A program made the position numbers and the translations under genes. DNA of 64,000 bases. It comes from Cyanobacteria bacterium SZAS LIN-3. GTDB taxonomy: Bacteria; Cyanobacteriota; Vampirovibrionia; Obscuribacterales; Obscuribacteraceae. A model generated the notes under the pieces. That model worked only from the letters and a program-made list of their open reading frames with translations, had not been told where the DNA came from and ran no database searches. The stretch is from positions 1-64,000 of the forward strand of contig JAFEAV010000024.1 of NCBI GenBank assembly GCA_018266215.1, written 5' to 3'. Below, piece after piece: positions 1 to 8,216 of the stretch (positions are counted from its first letter, which is position 1; each line of letters starts with the position of its first letter).

Positions 1-5
1 GGCGG

Positions 6-479
6 CTATGCCGACTTCGACCGGAAAAGGGTGCCGGTTTCACCGGAATACACAGCCAGCATTCCCAAACGTAGATACTGCGAATGCGCGGCAAGAAACC
101 ATATTTCGACCTCTGGATCTGCAACAACGACGGAAATTGGTGTTCTTCCCGATACTTTCTTTGCCCTCATCAACATTTCGGTACCTAAACCAGCGATGTT
201 GGCACTAGTCCTACGAATGCACTCCTTATCGCCATCTAAAACCACTAGAATTCCGTCTGGCTTGCCACGCAAAGCAGTCTGCACATAGTATTCGATACCA
301 AGTCGCCTTCGCTCATCAAACGGCGCTGTTAAGCGCCCCACGCCCTTACTGTTTATTGCGACGGGAGTTGAGAAATTCCACAACCCGTTTTCACTATAAT
401 AGTTTCTGAGCAATGCGGGGATAGCATCGTCGTCACCCAAGCCTTCAACTATAGCAAACAGACTATAGGTCCGATACAT
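6..479 (-). CDS. DUF4276-like (TOPRIM-like) protein, partner of the AAA ATPase
   Basis: A 157-residue protein that opens with an acidic loop (VEGLGDDDAIP, E12) after a beta strand and has a second strand ending in LDGDKE (D82, D84). This E...DxD layout is that of a TOPRIM metal-binding site, and the overall look matches DUF4276. Its start overlaps the end of the upstream AAA ATPase gene by 17 bases, so the two are probably translated together. TOPRIM proteins paired with AAA ATPases occur in OLD-type and PARIS-type phage defence; that role is inferred here, not shown. The protein seems short for the family and its last 25 residues look unlike the usual end, so a C-terminal truncation or frameshift is possible. 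Confidence 0.65.
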   Translation of the reverse strand: MYRTYSLFAIVEGLGDDDAIPALLRNYYSENGLWNFSTPVAINSKGVGRLTAPFDERRRLGIEYYVQTALRGKPDGILVVLDGDKECIRRTSANIAGLGTEMLMRAKKVSGRTPISVVVADPEVEIWFLAAHSQYLRLGMLAVYSGETGTLFRSKSA

Positions 480-1665
480 TTCGAGAGCCGCTTAGTCTAT
501 AAAAGTCAGAATCATTAACAAGTGCATTTTGTGCGGGAAAAAGCGCATTAGTCCGAAAAAGATCACCAAGGGTATCGTAAGGGGGCGGATTGTCTATCAA
601 ATTTCTTTCAATAGGAAAAACCTTACTAACACCATCTTGCCAATCGACGACTCTAATCATGTCTGCTCTGACGCTAGGAAACGCTAAGACGTCAGAGTCA
701 TGAGTTGAAAACAGTATTTGCCCGGTAGTTGGCTTTTTGAAAAGGGCGTCAATAAGTACCTCAACGGCGTGAGGATGAAGCGAATCAGAAATTTCATCAA
801 TCACAATAAGGGCTGGAGCAGGTTTCGACAACGCCGCAACGAGAAGAGCCAGTGCTCGCAACGTACCGTCAGGCATATTCCGACCTGTGAACTCGTATAT
901 CTCACTGATCCCCTTTCCTCGCTGCTGAAACCTAATGACGCGCCTGCCTGAGTATTGGTCAGCAGAAACACTTACCAGGCCAGGTGTTATAGCAGAAAGA
1001 TGAGACAGTAACCACTCCATAGACTCAGGTTGACTTTGAAGAGCTTTCAACAGGTCACCAGAGTTTCGTCCGTCCTTCTCCATTCTATTCAGTGCGCCAA
1101 TCGGTGGTTCCGCCCGAATTGCTTCGGGAGACACCTTGAATGACTCAATGGAACGAATAGCTCTGTATATGCTATTAAGCGTTTTATTTGCACCTGCCAC
1201 CAAAGGTAATACCAAAGAATCACGCTCAAAGGAAGGAAGCAACCGGTCAACGCTAGACTTTAAGGTTCCCTCAGTTCTTCGAAAAGAAACGTCAGTATTT
1301 GACTTCAAAACTTCTTCTTTGATCACCCATTGAGATTCACTATCAAGGCCCTTTTTCGAACCAAGCCTGAAACCATAGACGAATTCATCCAAGCCGATCG
1401 ACAAATTGATTGCCACGCTAATGTCGTATCGAATACCGGGACTGTTTTGTCGCTGCCTCAACTCAGCAATTCCCCCTGACTGTTCAACAGCCCGAGATAG
1501 TGAATGCGCCAAGGCACTCTTGAGAAATTCAAACGCATAAATAATTGTACTTTTCCCAGAGCCATTGCGACCAATCAGTATGGTCTGGTCATCGAGCGGA
1601 ATTCTGGCATCTTCAAAAGACCGAAAATGCCGCAGCCGAATTTCTTTGATGTATCTGGAGGCCAT
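463..1665 (-). CDS. AAA family ATPase (AAA_21-like)
   Basis: A 400-residue cytosolic ABC/SMC-type ATPase. Residues 32-40 form the Walker A loop GRNGSGKST just after an N-terminal strand and an F-R-S-F motif (14-17) typical of RecF/OLD-like ATPases. The Walker B is LIVIDE near residues 286-291, followed by DSLHP and, about 30 residues on, the switch histidine in FSTHDSD. There is no long coiled coil, so it belongs with the short AAA_21 type rather than Rad50 or SMC. It is the first gene of a two-gene unit with the TOPRIM-like gene downstream (17-base overlap). By analogy with PARIS and OLD systems it could sense a phage trigger and control the partner nuclease, but this is inference. Confidence 0.8.
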   Translation of the reverse strand: MASRYIKEIRLRHFRSFEDARIPLDDQTILIGRNGSGKSTIIYAFEFLKSALAHSLSRAVEQSGGIAELRQRQNSPGIRYDISVAINLSIGLDEFVYGFRLGSKKGLDSESQWVIKEEVLKSNTDVSFRRTEGTLKSSVDRLLPSFERDSLVLPLVAGANKTLNSIYRAIRSIESFKVSPEAIRAEPPIGALNRMEKDGRNSGDLLKALQSQPESMEWLLSHLSAITPGLVSVSADQYSGRRVIRFQQRGKGISEIYEFTGRNMPDGTLRALALLVAALSKPAPALIVIDEISDSLHPHAVEVLIDALFKKPTTGQILFSTHDSDVLAFPSVRADMIRVVDWQDGVSKVFPIERNLIDNPPPYDTLGDLFRTNALFPAQNALVNDSDFYRLSGSRNVSDL

Positions 1666-1718
1666 AGATTACTTTGAATTTTCGAGCAAGTACTAGTACG
1701 CAAAATCGGAAGAGTTTC

Positions 1719-1937
1719 TCAGCGACCGCGAAGCGCCTTCAATATTTCATTCACGGTGTCTGTTTTCACAGCGATGGGATCTATACCTACGGAAATTATA
1801 GTGCGGCAATAGGGACATTGCATAGAAACCCCCTTCCACGCAGTTCCGCCGAAATCCATTCTGATGTCAATCGGCTGGAGCGAAATATGGGATATCATTT
1901 TTTGACAACTGGGATTGGGACATTTGCCGGTATGCAT
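1719..1937 (-). CDS. Small zinc-ribbon protein
   Basis: A 72-residue protein with two CPxxC-type knuckles, CPNPSC at residues 6-11 and CPYC at 41-44, which would bind one zinc. Between them are hydrophobic strands and the stretch AWKGVSMQCPYC; the C-terminus (TVNEILKALRG) looks like a short amphipathic helix. It is co-directional with the ATPase gene but 53 bases upstream of it. The knuckle spacing and balanced composition argue for a real gene. I recall similar small zinc-ribbon proteins in diverse bacteria but know no function for them; nucleic-acid or protein binding is a guess. Confidence 0.6.
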   Translation of the reverse strand: MHTGKCPNPSCQKMISHISLQPIDIRMDFGGTAWKGVSMQCPYCRTIISVGIDPIAVKTDTVNEILKALRGR

Positions 1938-3020
1938 TGTCTAAAACCTCGTCGATAAACTTTCAACACCGGCTGGCAGCAGATAACAAGAAAAACGAAT
2001 CCAAATCGATTTAGCTTTTCGAACTCAGCTTCCGCAATTGTAATTGACCAGACGCGATCTCGATTGTAGCACTAACTGACAGCTGAACCATTTTCGAACC
2101 GAGGCATCCAAGACGGTCGGCTGCAAGATGACAGCGCAGTAATAAGCTCTCCCTCGGACCAGATCGTCAAGGGGCCGCAAAAAGAGACCGAATTGAAATC
2201 AGAAATTGGTGAATGAAAGAACCGACGCTGATCAATCTCCCAACTTGATCAGACAAGCCTTTCAAAAGTCCCTCAAGAAAATACTTCGCTTAAGCCCTAT
2301 CGCGCCACTGAAAACATAGTCGACTTCATAGGTAGAGGGACCGCTACCGTTATGTGGCAGCAAAGATTTCGCAATAGTCCCAGTTACTCGATTTGTTTCC
2401 AGGACGGCGATCCTGAGTTCTAATGCAATATTCAGAAATCGCAGATTTTTCCTGTGCACTATAGTGTGAGTTCCACGAGCCGACTTCAAATGTATCGCTA
2501 TCAGCAACCCGGTGACCGCGCCAGGAGCTCTAAGGTGCATTACCTTAGCGAGATCTTGAGCACCTTCTGCCTCGACCTCGGTAAACGTCCATCGCGATTT
2601 CCCTAACTAATGAATCATTAGTGGCATCGACACGACCATAAGCAGCTACCTCAATTCAACCTATTCGTTAAACTTCAGGCAAGCAAGTTTTCCAAGGCTC
2701 ACTTGGAGCAGCAACCAAACCTACCACGGATAGCAATTCGAAAATGCCCTGTCTGTCTGGACGTTGGACAACTGGTAAACTCCGGGAATACAACTTATCG
2801 GAAGCAAGTTAAGAGATCCACCTTCCCGTAAATTGCACCAAAAGTGACTTAATTTCGCTATCAGTTCTCCGAAGTCGCGCCTCTATTGCTCCTCGAGCTT
2901 GTGTGCCATTCATGATTTGTAATTACTATAAATGCGGATCAAGTCAGCACCAAAAGGCAGGCTTAAACAGAACGTGCAGATACGACTGGACCTTCCGATA
3001 AGCTTGTTGATGAAAAATCT
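1938..3020. other. Gene-poor stretch with possible decayed coding sequence
   Basis: About 1.08 kb with no intact, recognisable gene. On the minus strand an open frame at 2262-2540 can be read about 75 bases further upstream without a usual start codon. A separate 34-codon frame runs from an ATG at 2913 to a stop at 2809. Both have protein-like composition but neither matches anything I recognise. The best reading is a degraded gene or island debris beside the tRNA gene. Confidence 0.35.
2262..2913 (-). pseudogene. Possible decayed gene remnant
   Basis: Two minus-strand open segments in different frames could be pieces of one broken gene. The first (2913 to 2809) starts with ATG and encodes 34 residues with a helix-like run (IEARLRRTDSEIKSLL). 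The second is open from just below 2620 down to a stop at 2262 and encodes about 115 residues including FTEVEAEGAQDLAKVM and TYEVDYVFSGAIGLK. Stops separate them. I cannot name the parent family, and chance open frames remain possible. Confidence 0.2.
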
Positions 3021-3093
3021 CGGGACGACAGGATTTGAACCTGCGACCTACTGCTCCCAAAGCAGCCGCGCTACCAAGCTGCGCTACGTCCCG
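3021..3093 (-). tRNA. tRNA-Pro (anticodon UGG)
   Basis: A 73-base cloverleaf on the minus strand. The seven-base acceptor stem CGGGACG pairs with CGTCCCG. The D-arm contains AGCTTGGTAGC, the anticodon loop is TTTGGGA with anticodon TGG, and the T-arm holds the GTTCAAATC box. The layout matches bacterial tRNA-Pro(UGG). CCA is not encoded; the next bases are AGA. It lies 44 bases below the stop of the SH3b gene on the same strand, with a possible -10 (TTATAG) in the gap. Its 3' end borders the accessory segment. Confidence 0.95.
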
Positions 3094-3137
3094 TTAGAAG
3101 CACTATAACACGGCGCCCGCCCGGCCTACAAACTTTA

Positions 3138-5492
3138 TTAAGGCACAAACTGTGGCGCATCGGCTGTCACGTCGATGGCATCCTTGTCCAGGTAGCCCGT
3201 CCGGCCGCTGGAGAGCTGCACCTTATATTTGTCATTGGTTACGGGCCCAATGACAACAAGCCTGTCACCGCTCTGGGCCTCGCCAATCGTGCTGCCGCGA
3301 CTATCCCGCACAGCCTTACCCCGACGCACAGTGGCCGTGGTGTAAGCGTCCTGGGTCTTGCAGTCGACAAATCCCCCGTACACATAGCCTTCGCGCCCGT
3401 CCAGCTGTACCTTGTACCAGCCGTCCTTCTTGCCGATGATCTGGACTTCCTGGCCGCGCTTGAGCTCGCCCACCGACCGGTAACCGGTCGAGGCCCCGCG
3501 CCGCACCTTGATCGTCGGCGTGGTCAGGGCACTGGAGATTGTGCCGCTTTCAGCGTCGGCCTTCTTCTCCACGACCTTGGGCGTTATCTGCTTATGAGAC
3601 TCGGTGTCGCCGCTGCCATCCGGCGAGGGAGGCGTGACCGCCAACTTCGCCTTATCGCGCTGTTCCTTGTCGGCCGCGACCTTGTCCGCCGCGTTACTCT
3701 CGGTGAGCTTCTTCAGGTCGGCGTCTTTGACCACGACCTTGTCTTTCAAGACCTCATCAGCCGCCTTGAGCACGGTGTCCTGCGGCTGCGGTGCAGCGAC
3801 AACCACATCGGAACCCTCGGTCGAGGCCTTCACCCGGCGGATGTTCGATACAAAGTACCGACCATCGCCGCGCGAGAGCGAAACTTCAAAGGCGTCCTGA
3901 GCGTTATTCAATACATAGGTAAGAGTGCCGCCACCGGATCTGCTGGAGCTGCCACTGTTACTACTGCTCGACTGCGACGATCCACCATCATCATTGTGGT
4001 GATGGCGACGATGTCTTCTGTGCCTGCGGCTGCGTCTGGAATCATCATCCGAGCTGGAGTTGTTGGAGCTTGCCGTGTTGACCGGGGCCGCGGCAACAAC
4101 CGCACCACCGCCAACTTTTTTCAATGTGAAAAGCGGAGGGTTGACTTTCAACTTGCCGACGGAGGCGATACTGCCCATGGTGCCATCGCCAAAGTATCTT
4201 CTAAATCTATCTTTCGCACTGCCGTCGGTCAGCACAAAAGCCACAGCGCGCAGGCAGGCCATCGGGCCTTTGCCCAGGTCTTCAGTCAGCTCGTACTTGC
4301 CGTTTTTATACGTCAATCGTGACTTGACTGTTTCATCGGGCACTGTGCCCTTGGCCAGTGTTTCTATTGTGAAAAGTCTCTCCTCGCTGGCCTTGCTCAT
4401 CAGAGAAAGGTCCAGATTGATGTCCTTGCCGTTGCTGGCAAACACAGCATTGCCGTCACCGGACAGGGCCGGGACTGTTTCCTGTGTGCGGTCAGCCACA
4501 CCATCGGGCAGCAGCGCGTAGACTCGCACCTGAGGCTTGTGGCCGGCCTGTGCGTTTCTGTGACCGAGCAAAGCGATATTACTGCCGGTATCATCGGAGA
4601 CGACCTTGGCGGCATCGTAGACTTCAAAATTGCGCATGACGGCCGCATGTTTGGAGGTCATCAAATAATCGGTGGCCGTGATCATCGTGTCCACTTCCAC
4701 CAGGCGAAGGTCGTGAGGCAGGTCAAAGACACGGATTTCAAAAACCGAGTTCGGGAAAATCTTCTGCAGTTTCTCTGTCAACTCAGGCGTGGTCAGCTTG
4801 GCGTTTTTCTCAAGGAAATCCTTGGTCGTGCTCTCCAGCTCAGCCTTGATGTGTTCGGCGTCGGAGCCATTCTTGGGCCCGGCGGCGACGCGCTTGGCGA
4901 TTTTTTGCAGATTGCCTTCGGCGTCAAACATGGCCGGCAAAATATTGCAGGCAGCCACAATCACGCCGACCACAGCGACGGCACCCAGGCCGCCGACGAT
5001 AAACTTCTTGGGCACTTTCGCGGCGAAGCCCTTCGCGCGGGAGCGGCGACTCTCAATCACCGGGTCCATGTCGGCAAAAAGGTCCGGCGCGCCGACGGCT
5101 CTATTGGTGCCGGTGGTGACGACTTCGGGATTGACGACTGGGCGGCCGCCACTGATGGCGGCGGTATCGACGGGACTCACGGCCCGATTGGAGCCGGTGG
5201 TCAAAGATTCGAGGTTGGGCTGACTCTGGCGCGGGCTGACAATCGGGACCGGCGCGGGATTTGCCCCCACGGGCGAGGGACCGCTTGCGGCACGAGCGCT
5301 CGGGGCCGGGCTGGCGGCTGGGCTGGGCGTCACGCTATCGATGGCATCGATGTCCAGCTCCCGGGTGCTGCGGCTCTTACCGGGCAGCTTCATGCTTATC
5401 CCGGCGATACTCTTGCGCGGAAACCTCGTCCCGCAATCCTTACACTGGGTTGCGGCGACAGAATTTCGTACTGAACATTGAGGGCATTTCAT
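3138..5492 (-). CDS. Zinc-ribbon, single-membrane-span protein with two C-terminal SH3b domains
   Basis: A 784-residue protein when started at ATG 5492. It opens with a zinc ribbon (C3, C6, C17, C20), then a Pro/Ser/Ala-rich linker to about residue 160 with two copies of a TGxNRAV motif. One membrane helix lies near 163-186 and is followed by a large presumed extracytoplasmic part. A His/Arg/Ser-rich low-complexity run sits near 535-570, and two bacterial SH3 (SH3b) domains lie near 656-712 and 718-776, each with the GWYKVQL/KYKVQL strand. SH3b domains often bind peptidoglycan, so a cytoplasm-to-wall sensor or tether is likely. A longer start to 5618 is open but would run into the divergent aldolase gene. 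Confidence 0.75.
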   Translation of the reverse strand: MKCPQCSVRNSVAATQCKDCGTRFPRKSIAGISMKLPGKSRSTRELDIDAIDSVTPSPAASPAPSARAASGPSPVGANPAPVPIVSPRQSQPNLESLTTGSNRAVSPVDTAAISGGRPVVNPEVVTTGTNRAVGAPDLFADMDPVIESRRSRAKGFAAKVPKKFIVGGLGAVAVVGVIVAACNILPAMFDAEGNLQKIAKRVAAGPKNGSDAEHIKAELESTTKDFLEKNAKLTTPELTEKLQKIFPNSVFEIRVFDLPHDLRLVEVDTMITATDYLMTSKHAAVMRNFEVYDAAKVVSDDTGSNIALLGHRNAQAGHKPQVRVYALLPDGVADRTQETVPALSGDGNAVFASNGKDINLDLSLMSKASEERLFTIETLAKGTVPDETVKSRLTYKNGKYELTEDLGKGPMACLRAVAFVLTDGSAKDRFRRYFGDGTMGSIASVGKLKVNPPLFTLKKVGGGAVVAAAPVNTASSNNSSSDDDSRRSRRHRRHRRHHHNDDGGSSQSSSSNSGSSSRSGGGTLTYVLNNAQDAFEVSLSRGDGRYFVSNIRRVKASTEGSDVVVAAPQPQDTVLKAADEVLKDKVVVKDADLKKLTESNAADKVAADKEQRDKAKLAVTPPSPDGSGDTESHKQITPKVVEKKADAESGTISSALTTPTIKVRRGASTGYRSVGELKRGQEVQIIGKKDGWYKVQLDGREGYVYGGFVDCKTQDAYTTATVRRGKAVRDSRGSTIGEAQSGDRLVVIGPVTNDKYKVQLSSGRTGYLDKDAIDVTADAPQFVP

Positions 5493-5518
5493 AGTGTTTT
5501 CGGGTCTCCCCAGACGTA

Positions 5519-5524
5519 TATAAT
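5519..5524 (+). promoter_or_regulatory. -10-like TATAAT before the aldolase gene
   Basis: A perfect TATAAT in the gap between the divergent SH3b and aldolase genes. The matching -35 is poor. If used, transcription would begin near 5531, which favours the downstream TTG start (5587) of the aldolase over TTG 5533. Confidence 0.35.
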
Positions 5525-5586
5525 ACTCATCCTTGTTGCTTTCGGCAGGGTCAACAAGTGCCAGCTTGCAAAGGTTTAAACCAAGG

Positions 5587-6324
5587 TTGAATAGATTAGA
5601 CGAAGACCAGGCGCGCAAAGACCTAGTTGCGGTGGCGCGCTTATGCTACCAACGCGACTATATATGCGGCACAGAGGGCAATTTCAGCATTCGGCTGGAA
5701 GACGATCTCCTCTTGACTACTCCGCGCGGGATCTGCAAGGGATCATTAGAGGAATCTGATTTAGTAGTAACAAATCTCAATGGTGAGGTCGTTTCCCAGA
5801 GAGCAAAAAATGGGAAGCTACCCTCAACTGAGTTAGCTATGCACCTGGCGGTCTACCGCCTGCGCCCGGAAATCCGCGCCGTCGTCCACGCACATCCGAC
5901 CACCGCGGTGGCATTCACCGTCGCCGGCAAGTCACTGACAAAATGCATTTTGCCCGAGTCCATTCTCATGCTGGGTGAAATTCCGGTGGCACCATATGCG
6001 ACACCAAGCACGGAAGAGGTGCCCGAGAGTATCGAGGCCGGTGTACGCTCCAGCAACGTTGTTATGCTCGATCACCACGGCGCACTTTGCTATGGCGACA
6101 CTATATGGAATGCATTCTATTTATTGGAAACACTGGAGCATCACGCCAAGACATTTTTCATGGCGGAAATGCTCGGTGGCGCCAAACCACTGCAGAAACA
6201 CTCAGTCGAAAAACTCTTTGCCATTTGCTCAATCTACGGCATAAAAGTCCCTGCCAATGCCGATGAATTGCTGAAAGGCGACCGGGTTTCGCACGATATA
6301 ACCGAGAGTAAAAGCAAAAAATGA
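5587..6324 (+). CDS. Class II aldolase/adducin family protein (L-fuculose-phosphate aldolase-like)
   Basis: A cytosolic zinc-dependent aldolase-like enzyme of about 245 residues. Family hallmarks are GTEGNFSIR near the start, the substrate loop LTTPRG, the zinc ligands in HAHPT and the third histidine in LDHHGALCYG. Such enzymes cleave or form sugar phosphates (fuculose-, ribulose-, rhamnulose-phosphate) or act as epimerases; the substrate cannot be read here. TTG 5587 is chosen because AAAGG lies 11 bases upstream; TTG 5566 and 5533 are alternatives. The stop overlaps the next gene's ATG by 4 bases, so aldolase and phosphatase are likely co-translated, which suggests they act on related phosphorylated compounds. 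Confidence 0.85.
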   Translation: MNRLDEDQARKDLVAVARLCYQRDYICGTEGNFSIRLEDDLLLTTPRGICKGSLEESDLVVTNLNGEVVSQRAKNGKLPSTELAMHLAVYRLRPEIRAVVHAHPTTAVAFTVAGKSLTKCILPESILMLGEIPVAPYATPSTEEVPESIEAGVRSSNVVMLDHHGALCYGDTIWNAFYLLETLEHHAKTFFMAEMLGGAKPLQKHSVEKLFAICSIYGIKVPANADELLKGDRVSHDITESKSKK

Positions 6325-6980
6325 CGACAGAAAAAGCTGAAGAGAAAAAAGAAGAGCTGCATCCACTGGAAACAGTGACGAACATTTTGCTCATCCGCCA
6401 CGGCCATACGGAAGCCACGCAACAGGGGCTGCTCTACAGTGACGCCAGTATGGCCATGACAGAAAAAGGTCACGCGCAGGCACTCGCTGCGGCAAAGTGG
6501 GCGACAAGATTTAAACCCGATGTCATCATCACAGGCAAGGCCGTGCGCGTGGCCGAGTCCGCCAAACCACTGGCCGAACTCACCGGCCTGACGCCCGTCG
6601 TCGTGCACGGCTTCGAAGAGTGGCAGGTAGGCGAATGGGAAGGCCGGACTTATTTAGACATCAAGAAAAACGATCCCGAGCAGTACCACGAGTGGTGCGC
6701 GGACCCAACCAATAATGCACCGCCCGGCGGCGAATCTATCGACGATCTCACCGTGCGCATCGGCAAAAGCCTGCAGCAACTCCTGGGCAACGAAGAATAC
6801 GCCGGCAAGAACATCGCCATGGTGACGCACTCGGGCATCATCCGCTCGATTATTCTGCACGCCCTCGATATTCCCGTAGGCAATTTCTGGCGACTGGCCA
6901 TCCCAACCGGCTCCATCAGCCGCGTCAATTTCAGCAAAAATTTTGCCACACTTCAGTTTTGCGGCGTCTTGCCCGACTGA
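6321..6980 (+). CDS. Histidine phosphatase family protein (phosphoglycerate-mutase-like)
   Basis: A 219-residue enzyme of the histidine phosphatase superfamily. The catalytic RHG is in IRHGHTE (R26, H27, G28), the acid residues are in EEWQVGEWEGR, and the second histidine is in VTHSGIIR, so the active site looks complete. Length and sequence are close to the GpmB/CobC group, which are mostly broad phosphatases rather than mutases. It overlaps the aldolase gene by 4 bases. Its 3' end overlaps the convergent 6953-7651 gene by 28 bases. Confidence 0.85.
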   Translation: MTTEKAEEKKEELHPLETVTNILLIRHGHTEATQQGLLYSDASMAMTEKGHAQALAAAKWATRFKPDVIITGKAVRVAESAKPLAELTGLTPVVVHGFEEWQVGEWEGRTYLDIKKNDPEQYHEWCADPTNNAPPGGESIDDLTVRIGKSLQQLLGNEEYAGKNIAMVTHSGIIRSIILHALDIPVGNFWRLAIPTGSISRVNFSKNFATLQFCGVLPD

Positions 6981-7651
6981 GTATCGTTCGCGTCAGCAGA
7001 CTCTTTCACCGCACCGGTCTCATCAAGAATCACTTCTTTGGTCTTGCGCGTCACGCCATTGGCCTTCTCCAGAAGCTCCACCAGGCGCTGCTTTTCTTCA
7101 AAAGTCATGGCATCGCGGATAGCCAGAATCAACTTCACCCGCTCGTTAGCCATCAACGCCGATAGCTTATTGATCTCCGCCTGCTTTTCCAGCACGGCTT
7201 TGGGGTCCGGATCCTCATGAAACTCAAACTCGCGTAACTCACCAAGCAAATTAGCCATGAGCTTGAGCCGCACGCGCTGCATGCCTTCAAACTCCTGAGC
7301 CAGCTGGCGAATCTTGCGCTCCTCGGCGACACTGACCCCAGCGCTTCTATATATAGCCATCGGGTCCTGGCGCACGGCACCTTCAGCGCTGGACGGCGGC
7401 ACAAACTCAATCGGCACCGCCACACGCGGGATAGACGACGGTACTTCTATATTGGCAGGCGGCGGCACAGGTTTTGGCACAGGCTTCGGCAGAGGTTTTA
7501 TCGCCGGCTCATTCAATATCTGCCGCGGCGCAGGCTTTTCTTCCTTAGCCTTGCCATCGTCCTTAGCTTTGGGCCAGAGACCGGGGAAAGCGTCGGCGGC
7601 AGAGGCATTTAACAGCCCTGCGGTTATCAGAAACAGACAAGCACCCTTCAT
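6953..7651 (-). CDS. Secreted protein with Spy/CpxP-like (LTxxQ) helical domain
   Basis: 232 residues from ATG 7651. The first 20 residues form a signal peptide (MKGACLFLITAGLLNASAADA). A Pro/Lys-rich linker follows with repeated KPxPKPVP. The second half is all helical, with charged heptad-like segments and the motif MTFEEKQRL, which resembles the LTxxQ motif of Spy/CpxP/ZraP periplasmic chaperones and metal sensors. A periplasmic chaperone or stress-sensor role is inferred from this resemblance only. The frame is open to 7888, but that start would overlap the divergent membrane protein gene. Confidence 0.6.
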   Translation of the reverse strand: MKGACLFLITAGLLNASAADAFPGLWPKAKDDGKAKEEKPAPRQILNEPAIKPLPKPVPKPVPPPANIEVPSSIPRVAVPIEFVPPSSAEGAVRQDPMAIYRSAGVSVAEERKIRQLAQEFEGMQRVRLKLMANLLGELREFEFHEDPDPKAVLEKQAEINKLSALMANERVKLILAIRDAMTFEEKQRLVELLEKANGVTRKTKEVILDETGAVKESADANDTQSGKTPQN

Positions 7652-7757
7652 CGCCTTAGCCCACTGAGGTGAAACGCCGATGCTGATTATAGCGCTTAAA
7701 AATCCAACAAAAGACCTTTCGTCGGCCGGATTCATTGCCTCAGTGTAAGATGAATCT

Positions 7758-8216
7758 ATGACCGAACAGTCCAGAGCACAGCCTTTTAGAGAATTTATCA
7801 GAGTCTTGACGCCGCAAGCGGGAAGATTTGCTTTGACGTACATTGGAGTGACCTCCGTCCTGGTTATAGTCAGAACGATATCCGGCACAGCCTATGAATT
7901 CCCCTTAGAATCCATCGCCATCTGCGCCATCATCATCTCCCTTATGGCACGGTTGTGCAGCACTCTGACTTTCACAGTTATGCGCCTGACAAAACCTGTC
8001 CATAGACTTCCTGTAATTTTTCTCTCCATAATAGTCCTGTATTTCGTGGTGATGTTTCTCTCCCTTCTGCTGCAAGGACTGCTAGACGAGCGCATGAACC
8101 ATGCATTTAGAATGGTGTTTGTAATGCTTGGTTTTGCCGCCGCCTATGCCATGGAACTTTTTCTCTTCCGCACTAAAGAACCAGGAACCGCCAGAGATTC
8201 GAAAAATGAGCCTTAG
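7758..8216 (+). CDS. Small integral membrane protein (paralogue 1)
   Basis: A 152-residue protein with about four predicted membrane helices (near residues 24-42, 50-70, 84-108 and 118-138), a short charged N-terminus and a polar tail. I recognise no family. It pairs with the next gene, with which it shares length, helix layout and short matches (GRFALTYIGV against GRFGLLYVFV, MARLCSTL against LACRLNHL), suggesting a tandem duplication. The two genes overlap by 11 bases, so they are translationally coupled. Confidence 0.65.
   Translation: MTEQSRAQPFREFIRVLTPQAGRFALTYIGVTSVLVIVRTISGTAYEFPLESIAICAIIISLMARLCSTLTFTVMRLTKPVHRLPVIFLSIIVLYFVVMFLSLLLQGLLDERMNHAFRMVFVMLGFAAAYAMELFLFRTKEPGTARDSKNEP

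Larger units (their letters stand above)
1..3020. other. AT-richer accessory segment ending at tRNA-Pro
   Basis: This stretch reads visibly richer in A and T than the rest of the window and holds an ATPase/TOPRIM-like gene pair, a small zinc-ribbon gene and about 1 kb without an intact gene. It lies directly at the 3' side of the minus-strand tRNA-Pro gene, the side where tRNA-targeted integrative elements insert. No integrase is visible and I found no second copy of the tRNA 3' end, so the left border would be outside the window. The island reading is an inference from composition and position. Confidence 0.45.

Noticed and set aside
4539..5474. Plus-strand open frame of 311 codons antisense to the SH3b gene
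   Set aside because: Gly/His/Arg-rich product without domains; a shadow of the GC-rich coding strand opposite.
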